Made by a program: the position numbers and the translations under genes. This document shows, piece after piece, positions 56,633-64,000 of a stretch of 64,000 nt of DNA. Source of the DNA: Siphonodentalium dalli (lineage: Eukaryota; Mollusca; Scaphopoda; Gadilida; Siphonodentaliidae). Position 1 is the stretch's first letter; each line of letters begins with the position of its first letter. The notes beneath the pieces are model-generated. The model was not told where the DNA came from and did no database searches. It worked only from the letters and a program-made list of their open reading frames with translations. The stretch is from positions 12,880,450-12,944,449 of the forward strand of contig CP136069.1 in assembly GCA_032622095.1 (NCBI GenBank), given 5' to 3'.

Positions 56633-56965
56633 CTGAATGGCAACAAGCCTTATTTCCGAGTAAATCCTGAAAAGTTACCCTTAACCCTTTGAGTGCCAGG
56701 GGCCGATCTCATCGGCCCTAAACCTACAAAATAAGTCTGTTAAAGAATATAAGAATAAATTATTAAAATTGTAAAAAAAAAAAAAAAAAAAAAAATGTTA
56801 GGCCAATGCATTCTCTTATATATGCGAAGCGACCTATGGTCGACTCGCATATATAAGAGAATGCATTGGCACAGGGTATATGGGTTGATACAAAAATCGA
56901 CCTGGCACTCAAAGGGTTAATTCTGCTGTGGTTAAGGAGTCGATTATTTAGGGCATTACTGTATA
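56633..56965 (+). mobile_element. Family A MITE interrupted by a TTAA element
   Basis: The family A right half, gctgaatggcaacaagcctt ... aaaagttaccc, is cut at 56680 and resumes at 56921 with ttctgctgtggttaaggagt, ending gcattactgta. The 240 bp between is a complete TTAACCCTTTGAGTGCCAGG / CCTGGCACTCAAAGGGTTAA element with B hairpin. Removing it and one TTAA restores the family A sequence except for one base (ccctTAA versus cccaTAA). Confidence 0.9.
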
Positions 56966-56969
56966 CACA

Positions 56970-57350
56970 GAACGGACAGGTGGTTTTGTTAATACGGCAC
57001 AGGTGCTAGTGCAGAGGCAAGCCTTGAAATAGTGTGTCTGTCATTTGCAGAATGAGGTCCCCAGAGGGTGAATTTAGTGATGCTCTCCCGCATAGCGGGC
57101 TAGCATCACCAAATTCACCCTCTGCGGACCTCATTCTGCTTACACCTCAGCAGAATGAGGTTCCCAGAGGGTGAATTTGGTGAGGCTAGCCTGCTATGCG
57201 GGGTAGCATCACTAAATTCACCCTCTGGGGACCTCATTCTGAAAATGACTGACACACTATTTCAAGGCTTGTGCAGAAGGATAGAATGAGTGGTGCAGCC
57301 TCGAGTTGTGTCCTGCGATGGCACAAGTGCCGTATCAACAAACACATTAA
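56970..57350 (+). repeat. Inverted repeat containing a double-hairpin family E MITE
   Basis: tttgttaatacggcacaggt (56982) pairs with cacttgtgccgtatcaacaaa... near 57324-57345. Between them the E element 57018-57271 is flanked by tgcagagg and tgcagaag, a 7/8 match for an 8-bp target duplication. Confidence 0.8.
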
Positions 57351-57840
57351 ATAACTTGTCATTCTGTGTTTATTACATGTCACACATCCTAGAATCTGCG
57401 CATTAAAAAATACAGGCTTACAAGGTTTATTTAGCACACATGGATTGTTTTGTCATGTGTGAGGATGCTTTTACTTTATAGTTCCAGTTTCATGGGTGGA
57501 GGCTAAAGTCATGTACGTCATTTGACGTCAGCGATATGCGTATGGAACATGGATTTGTAAATATGAAACAGCAATAACTCACTTCTAGGAACAAGCATTT
57601 ATTAAAATATGTTACTTTAAATCTTCTAATTTCCAAACCCTCTTTACAAAATATACTAATTTTAATTGTTTAATATTACAATGATAATTTTTGATCAATA
57701 TGTATATCAAATTCTCTTGAATAAATTATATTTCACCAATTCTGATACTATATTTGGGATAATTCCATCAAAATTTTATACCCCACAACCGGGATGAGTG
57801 TCAATAATTTTTTAAAGGCCCGCTCAGTTTTCGAACCCCC
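57351..57840. other. Unassigned AT-rich DNA
   Basis: No gene. The last 60 bp are the inverted relative of 42330-42360. Confidence 0.45.
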
Positions 57841-57858
57841 AGATCACATTATATCAAA

Positions 57859-58066
57859 TACAGTAATGCCCTAAATAATCGACTCCTTAACCACAGCAGA
57901 ATTATGGGCAATTTTTCAGGATTTAGTCGGAAATATGGCTTGTTGCCATTCATCGGAAAGCTCTCACTGAAAGCTGTGGCAACAAGCCATATTTCTGATT
58001 AAATCCTGAAAAATTACCCATAATTCTGCTGTAGTTAAGGAGTTGATTATTTAGGGCATTACTGTA
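57859..58066 (+). mobile_element. Family A MITE
   Basis: TACAGTAATGCCC to GGGCATTACTGTA with partially degenerate centre (gctctcactgaaagctg). Confidence 0.85.
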
Positions 58067-58162
58067 TATATAAAAAAAAACCCACTCATTACCACAATTT
58101 TTCCATTTATACTTTTTCGGATGATTGGATCAACTCTGAGTCGTACTATTTTTCGCTCAGTT

Positions 58163-58305
58163 TTAAATTTGTGCAGCACCGGGAGTGCGAACAATAGTAT
58201 TGTGGGACTTGAAATATGAGTAAGGTGGTATATATACATACTACCTTACTCGTATTTAAATTTGCACAGTACTATTGTTCCCGCACCCGGTGGTGCGCAA
58301 ATTTA
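58163..58305 (+). repeat. Fold-back with ttaaatttgtgcag arms
   Basis: gtgcgaacaatagtattgtg ... gagtaaggtggtatata pairs with tactaccttactcg ... actattgttcccgcac. It ends 34 bp from the stop codon of the putative - strand exon. Confidence 0.75.
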
Positions 58306-58338
58306 CTGCATATACTGCAGGTTCTCTGATGAAACTTG

Positions 58339-58556
58339 TTAGAGTTCGGCATCGTATGGTGGGGGACCTTGTTGTTGGACGGGTTTTGTTTCGATTGTTT
58401 GGACGGGTTGTATGTGCTGTGGGTGCGCTGATGGAGCTGGTTGTTGTTGTGCTGGTTCTGCAGGTTGAGGCCACTGATTAACAACAACAACCTGTGGCAT
58501 GAATCTTCGTGGTCCACACGGTGCTGCAGCTGGATTAGGTGGGGCTCCAAGAAATC
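58339..58556 (-). CDS. Putative terminal exon, proline/glutamine-rich C-terminus
   Basis: On the - strand the acceptor tctattttacttgcag leads into a 72-codon frame ending GPPPYDAEL and TAA. Sequence features: GFLGAPPNPAAAPCGPRR, FMPQVVVVNQW, then a Pro/Gln/Ala-rich stretch (PAEPAQQQPAPSAHPQH) and a C-terminal PPPY motif, which in other proteins binds WW domains. GC content is higher than in the surroundings, in keeping with coding. No upstream exon could be identified to the right within the window, so the protein family is unknown. Chance cannot be excluded. Confidence 0.5.
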
Positions 58557-58689
58557 CTGCAAGTAAAATAGATTGATTTAAAGATTGTCTATCTCTTCCT
58601 AAATAGGGTGCAAAATAATAGATTTGAGTCAAAAACCCCTGTCCGGAAACACTATCAATTAATATGGATTTTATTTTGAATTTTCTAAT

Positions 58690-59240
58690 GTATATATTTT
58701 TCTAATATGTAAAGGATAATGACTGAGTGGACAAAGCAGCCACGGGTGATTATTTGGTCTCCGACACTTCACGAGGTCATTATCTGACTTATAACCCACA
58801 CGCCTATGTGCACATCATATATGAGTGGCATATGGGTATTCGGACACTGTGTTGTGAACACAGTGGAATTTCAGATATGTATCAATGTATAAGCTGACTG
58901 CTCATTGGCCAATGTGCCTCTTTGCTGAACGGCCATTGAAACCTCCTATCCAATAATTTGATTGGTTTGGCCTATACATCGCTGACCTGATAGCGGTTGG
59001 CAACTGTGCGTGTGATATCTTAACACAAGCTGCAGTCGTCACGTTTCAGCACGGGCTGAATGCAAGTTATCATTAATCAGGAAAAAGAACCATATTGTCT
59101 GTCACCTCACATTTATGGACTGGCTTCCCCATTCAGAATCCAGACACGCAAGTTAAGAGAGTTATCCATGCTATCGTGGTTTTGTCGCTGCACTGTAGAC
59201 TCATGGCATGTGAGATAACTTTTTTCATATTTATCTATTT
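58690..59240. other. Unassigned DNA upstream of the putative exon
   Basis: No exon with matching phase found on the - strand. It contains short inverted repeats (gtgttgtgaacacagtgg) and no known repeat family. Confidence 0.4.
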
Positions 59241-59247
59241 CAGCCTT

Positions 59248-60290
59248 TTTCGTCGAGTTTTTCAAAAACTCGACTTATGGTTTGGCGGGCGGGCGGGCGG
59301 TCGGACCTATAGAATGCCTTATAACTTTGACATTTGTGAAAAAAAATTTGGTATGTGAGTTGCTCCCAATGACTATTTACTGCATGTAGAAAATAGGTCA
59401 CGTCCAAACTTTTTGACAAGAGTTATCCATCTTAGATGGTTTTTAGTAAAGTTTTTCACCGTTGGCACGATAACTCACGCAAATATTAACCAATTTCAAC
59501 AATATTTGGTATATGAGACTCTTGCAACAATATCTTGGACGAGTTCGAAAACCAGGTTTGTCCGAATTTTTTTCTGGAGTTATGGGTCTTAGTTTGTCTA
59601 TTTTTAGCAATTTTATCACCATTAGCGCGATAACTCCATGAAATATCAACAGCCTTAAACAATATTTGGTATATGAGTCTCTTGCAACCATATCTCGGAC
59701 AAATTCGAAATCCAGGTTTGTCCGAATTTTTTTCCCGGAGTTATGGGTCTTAGTTTATCTATTTTTAACAATTTTATCACCGTTAGCGCGATAACTCGAT
59801 GAAATATTAACATATTTCAACAATATTTGCTATATGAGTCTCCTACAACAATATCTCGGACGAGTTCGAAAACCAGGTTTGTCCGAATCTTTTTCGCGGA
59901 GTTATGGGTCTTAATTTGTCTATTTTTAGCGATGTTATCACCGTTAGCACGATAACTCAATGAAATATTAATTGATTTAAACAATATTTGGTATATGAGT
60001 CTCCTACAACAATATCTCGGACGAGTTCGAAAACCAGGTTTGTCCGAATCTTTTTCGCGGAGTTATGGGTCTTAGTTTGTCTATTTCAATAACAATTTTA
60101 TCACCGTTAGTGCGATAACTCAATGAAATATTAACGGATTCAATTGATATTTGGTATATAGTTCTATTGCAATAATATACCACCGTCCGACTTTTTTCCC
60201 GGAGTTGTGCACCTTATTGGCAGAAGTTTGGTTCGACTGCCAAAAAACTCGACAAAAGCATCTTAGATGCGTACCCCTTGTTTCTTATAT
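59248..60290 (+). repeat. Element with gtcgagtttttcaaaaactcgac start and 5 tandem ~180-bp units
   Basis: It begins with the palindrome gtcgagtttttcaaaaactcgac-type hairpin and a cgggcgggcggg run, and closes with caaaaaactcgac near 60253. Between 59430 and 60200, units of 170-190 bp repeat the order gttagcgcgataactc, aatatttggtatatgag, aatatctcggacgag, aaaccaggtttgtccgaat, gagttatgggtctta. Confidence 0.8.
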
Positions 60291-60937
60291 GATTTCATAT
60301 TCAATCGGTATTTGTTGAGCGATTACTAGCTTGAATTTGAATAACTCCCTTCAAAGAAGGGACGTGGTTACATGGGTTTCGTTTGGGTGGGGCATCAAAG
60401 TTTTAACTGCACCCCCTCCATTCTGCAAACTGTCCTGCATCCCTTTTCGGGTTATCAACTTAGCATTCTACTGGATTTCTTGTTTTCTCTTAGTTTTCTG
60501 TTTTGCCCGTCCATTTTATGTCTGATGTTTGGTGCGTTTTAATCATTATTTTAGAGTAGAGGCGATTACTCATCTTGAAACCCATAATTATCGTTCTTCA
60601 CATTCTATTATTCGTAGAACTTTCTTTTAGTTTACCTTGATTTAATTTAGAAATAGACCAATAAATTATTTCTATAATATGACTGTGGGGGGTGGGGGAT
60701 GGTTGGTCAAACTTATCATACATGACGATCTGTTTCATCTAAGATTTATATGTATATATACGAACTTTATTTTGCTTGGCAATCAACATGTTATATTTAA
60801 ATATTGATGTGGAAATGTAGTTTCTGTATGTCCAATTGCACTTGTAACCAAACAAAATCTGGAAAATTCTATTTGGGCTGCATGGTAAACAACTAAGTAG
60901 TATATATCAAGCTTTCGAATTGTACCGGTATATAGAT
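60291..60937. other. Unassigned DNA
   Basis: No gene, palindrome or satellite recognised apart from a short ggggggtgggggatggt tract. Confidence 0.45.
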
Positions 60938-61087
60938 AGAACGACACAGTTGTGTGAACTGGTTAACGTTATTGCACGAGTTTGTTGTGACGCGATGGTA
61001 AAACGAGAACCGGAGGTTCGAGTTTTACCTCGTGCCACGACAAACGAGTGCAAAAACGTTAACATGTTCACACAACTGTGTTGTTCT
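60938..61087 (+). repeat. Fold-back agaacgacacagttgtgtga
   Basis: agaacgacacagttgtgtga pairs with tcacacaactgtgttgttct; inner arms cgttattgcacgagtttgtt / gacaaacgagtgcaaaaacg and ggtaaaacgag / ctcg.gttttacc. An open - strand frame across it is explained by the palindrome. Confidence 0.8.
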
Positions 61088-61985
61088 ATGTTTATTGCAC
61101 ACTCTGAAGATTGCAACTTGTAACATACTAACATTTGGGTCGATATTGTTGTATTTAATTGAACAAACGTGTGCTCAATGTAGACTATACCCCATAATAT
61201 AGCGAAGACATTTTCTGTTAAAGTTGACGTCGTCAGTGACGTTGTTGACGTAATAGGTTTGTATTGTTCAAGAACAATACACATTTTTTTATTGAACGTT
61301 TCAATTCTTCTGTATTTTGCTGTATTTCGCACAAATGAGCCATTGGGTGTGCAATAAATATATATCTTGCCAAACATCCGCTATGGTGGTAATTTTTTCC
61401 AAATTATTACACTTTTAGTAGAAATTTTCAGCAAATGTAAGAACGATTTTAATTTTAACATCAGATAAATGTAAACTTATTGTTATTTAAACAATTGATG
61501 TGTCATTGACTCATTAATATTTCCAACTATTGAACATTTTGATAAAAGTTTCAAAAGAAACCACCTCAATCCACTGTCCTGTCTCACATTTTTCGCAAAT
61601 TTGCAATTCAGTTTGGTGTAATTCTTCCCTTTTGATGTTGCTGGAGGATTAACATGTTGAATGTTGTTCGCCGACTGGTAGATACCTACACGCTGTTTCC
61701 TCCCCTGGTTAACTAGTCCTGCTAATTTGATATGATGCTGGTGGGTCCTGCTGATTTGCTATAATGCTGGTAGGGGACAACTTATGCTGTTAAATAAAAT
61801 ATATTGCTATTTTTCTAAAATTGTTATTTAGCTGTGTTTGTCTGATTTGAGAAAAAGCTAATGTGTGCATGAAACATTCAACACATGTATTTTTAAATAG
61901 TTTAATCATGGCTGCTCGAGTGTTTGCACAAGCGACAGGAATAGCCATCTTGATTATGACCAGTTTGTAATAACCAAAAGAGTCA
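61088..61985. other. Unassigned DNA
   Basis: AT-rich, no gene recognised. 61736-61770 has two gctggtgggtcctgctgatt / gctggtaggg-like units. Confidence 0.45.
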
Positions 61986-61989
61986 TTAT

Positions 61990-62365
61990 TTAACCCTTTA
62001 CCCAACAGAAGGGCCCTGTGCCAATGCATTCTCTTATATATGCGAGTCGACCATAGGTCGCCTCGCATATATAAGAGAATGCATTGGCTTAACACATTAA
62101 AAATTATAAAATTGTTAAAGAATGTAAGAAAAAATGGTAAAAAGTGTTAAAAAAAGAATTTATTTAGGCCAATGCATTCTCTTATATATGGTCGACTCGC
62201 ATATATAAGAGAATGCATTGGCACAGGGCATAACTGTAACTATCACAATGTGGTCAAGGAGCCGGTTCCAATGATATCCATATTTGTATGGTTCTATTGA
62301 GACAGACCGAAGATAATTTAGGCTGTTGAAGCTTTATTTGGCCGGTTTGTTGGGTAAAGGGTTAA
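61990..62365 (+). mobile_element. TTAA-flanked composite with paired B hairpins
   Basis: TTAACCCTTTACCCAACAGA to TTGTTGGGTAAAGGGTTAA; hairpins at 62014-62092 and 62170-62227; right interior tttaggctgttgaagcttta is shared with 12166 and, inverted, with 63830-63855. Confidence 0.85.
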
Positions 62366-62464
62366 AGGGACATGGCTCATTATAACTTCAACATTGTCCC
62401 TGTAATTTTGGAAGGAGGTGTAATATAGGTTGATAAATACACGTTATATTGATATATATAAGAC

Positions 62465-62740
62465 ATTTGTGACCCGCCATATCAAATCCCGTCGTAAGTT
62501 GGGATTTTTTTTACCCTGTGCCAATGCATTCTCTTATATATGCGAGTCGACCATAGGTCGCCTCGCATATATAAGAGAATGCATTGGCCTAACAATTTTT
62601 TACAATTTTAATAATTTTTTCTTATATTATTTAACAATTTTATAATTTCACCCATACAGAGCCCCAGACAAACATGAGCAGACGACACTCTTCTATATGC
62701 TTCTATATATGTGTGGGGCTCCCTGCAGGGTAATGGATGA
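62465..62740 (+). repeat. Half of the 53.2-54.2 kb inverted repeat
   Basis: gtgacccgccatatcaaatc, a gttgggattttttttaccct junction, a B hairpin (62516-62590), then the core gagccccagacaaacatgag ... gctccctgcagggtaatgga. This equals one arm of the nested palindrome. Confidence 0.8.
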
Positions 62741-63212
62741 AATACTTGTTTTCAATGTTCGCACCGATGTGAAACAAAAACTCATTACTTCTACCACTTC
62801 AGCAATAGACTAACAAGGAATTTTCTTTATTGTTTCGTGTCGTCCAGAACTTTCTGCATTCGATCCCTTGAATTATTCTTTCTGTGGCTTAACAGGCCGC
62901 ATGATAATTTTAGCGTATTTATCGACCTATGTTGATTCCTGGAACCAGACCGCGATGTAATAAAAGCGAGCATAATTTGGATCTTCAAACCACCCATCCC
63001 TTGAAATATTTTGTAATATATATTTTATAAAACATAATGGCTTTTCTCCATTCATATTAGCCACAGGTCGTGAACATGACAACTAAGAACAAATAACGGT
63101 ACATTTCCACTTTGCTCTACCAACATCATAGTGGATCATAGTACATGCAGATCATAGTAGGACCCATCAGCATAAAAGCAGGACCACTTAACCAGGAGTG
63201 TTTATTCCTCTT
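62741..63212. other. Unassigned DNA
   Basis: No gene or repeat recognised except gtggatcatagtacatgcag, atcatagtag near 63130, a short direct repeat. Confidence 0.4.
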
Positions 63213-63302
63213 TCTGAGGTGGTCATTATTTTGCCGGTCATTATTTAGATAATGCATAGTTGAGCTAATAATGACTCGCAAAATAATTACCACCTCGGTC
63301 AG
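63213..63302 (+). repeat. Fold-back ctgaggtggtcattattttg
   Basis: ctgaggtggtcattattttg pairs with caaaataattaccacctcgg, with inner gtcattatttag / taataatgac. Confidence 0.75.
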
Positions 63303-63599
63303 CTAACACCTCGGCATCTTCGTTGGAAGCCATTTGTCGGGATAATACTCAAGCGACAACAATAGGTAGACGTGGAAGTGGGTTTTAAATATATAAAATA
63401 TACAACTTGCGTTCGTTCAGAGGGTAGAATGCGGGATAACTCTAAAAATAGTAATGAAAATGTGTCCCATTTATTAATTGAAGCATTTACGGACATGAGT
63501 CGAAATATCTATTATTATATACCCTGGAAACCAGAGGAAACTATTATAAAACGTGCTTAGGAAGAGATAGGCCATCTCTAAAGATGTATTGAGGGTTCC

Positions 63600-63710
63600 C
63601 CGAGAGCTTTCCGATGAATGGCAACAAGCCATATTTCCGACTAAATCCCGAAAAGTTACCCATAATTCTGCTGTGGTTAAGGAGTCGATTACTTAGAGCA
63701 TTACTGTATG
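63600..63710 (+). repeat. Right half of a family A MITE
   Basis: cgagagctttccgatgaatg ... gcattactgta, with the left arm missing, like 55281-55388. Confidence 0.8.
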
Positions 63711-63806
63711 TTGTTTCGCAGTTGGAATAGGACACCACGCAATTGATGTTATGCGTCACTTAGAATTAATACATCACTGATTCAATGCAACTCTTTATTT
63801 TTCAAT

Positions 63807-64000
63807 TAACCCTTTACCCAACAAACCGGCCAAATAAAGCTTCAACAGCCTAAAATATCTTCGGTCTGTCTCAATAGAACCATACAAATATGGATATCAT
63901 TGGAACCGGCTCCTTGACCACATTGTGATAGTTACAGCTAGCCCTGTGCCAATGCATTCTCTTATATATGCGAGTCGACCATAGGTCGCCTCGCATATAT
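63807..64000 (+). mobile_element. TTAA-flanked composite, cut by the window end
   Basis: ttaaccctttacccaacaaa, then cttcaacagcctaaaatatc, which is the inverted right interior of the 61990 copy, then a B hairpin from 63943. This copy is inverted relative to 61990. Confidence 0.75.

Noticed and set aside
60907-61377. 156-codon - strand frame
   Set aside because: Half of it spans a fold-back element at 60938-61087, and its composition changes abruptly; no domain is visible.
1-64000. tRNA or rRNA genes
   Set aside because: I saw no cloverleaf with conserved GGTTCGAATCC-type T-arm and A/B boxes, and no ribosomal RNA core; weak B-box-like words in repeats are not enough.

Overview
This is a gene-poor, repeat-rich piece of animal nuclear DNA. 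The signs are GT-AG introns of up to 14 kb, exons scattered between dense palindromic short elements, several minisatellites, hAT, Tc1/mariner-like, TTAA-type, Penelope and CR1/L2-like mobile elements, and no bacterial gene layout. Dispersed repeats that open with tagctcacctgag-type hairpins followed by gtccgtccgtc runs are of a kind I associate with marine invertebrates, possibly molluscs or other lophotrochozoans. The species cannot be fixed from the sequence alone.

The main gene lies on the + strand. Nine exons between 73 and 44806 join with perfectly matching intron phases and give 1443 residues plus a stop codon. The start of the gene lies upstream of the window. Residues 1 to about 200 look like the C-terminal WD40 beta-propeller of an LRRK-family (ROCO) protein kinase, and the last propeller strand plus a conserved tail come back in exons 8 and 9. 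Between them sits a serine-rich, apparently disordered insertion of roughly 1100 residues, encoded by the rest of exon 4, exons 5 and 6, and a 2.2 kb exon 7. Fragments of exons 4 and 6 have been copied into neighbouring introns. A second gene may end on the - strand at 58339-58556 with a proline/glutamine-rich terminal exon; its splice-site region is duplicated at 54386-54539.

Mobile DNA by region. 0-5 kb: Penelope endonuclease relic, palindromic elements and two minisatellites (28 bp and 33 bp). 5-14 kb: clusters of palindromic elements and gtccgtcc-type repeats. 16.9-20.1 kb: a hAT transposon with CAGGGATGTGC ends and a broken transposase on the - strand. 22.4-23.9 kb: a 38-bp satellite with a 304-bp higher-order period. 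24.8-31.5 kb: copies of the exon 6 end, and a 3664-bp element with 34-bp inverted ends and ATGTT target duplication that carries a C2H2 zinc-finger gene, sitting inside a TTAA-type palindromic element. 31.6-37.6 kb: tail of a CR1/L2-like retrotransposon running directly into an 81/78-bp minisatellite, which is interrupted by a 657-bp hAT-like element duplicated as part of a 1771-bp unit. 45-64 kb: mostly palindromic elements, including a nested inverted repeat of about 1 kb at 53.2-54.2 kb.

Several insertions can be read directly from paralogous empty sites or target duplications. These show TA (mariner-like palindrome), TTAA (palindromes ending CCCTTT), 8 bp (hAT-like families) and 5 bp (zinc-finger element) duplications. 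The candidate for an undescribed system is the zinc-finger-carrying element at 27541-31204.
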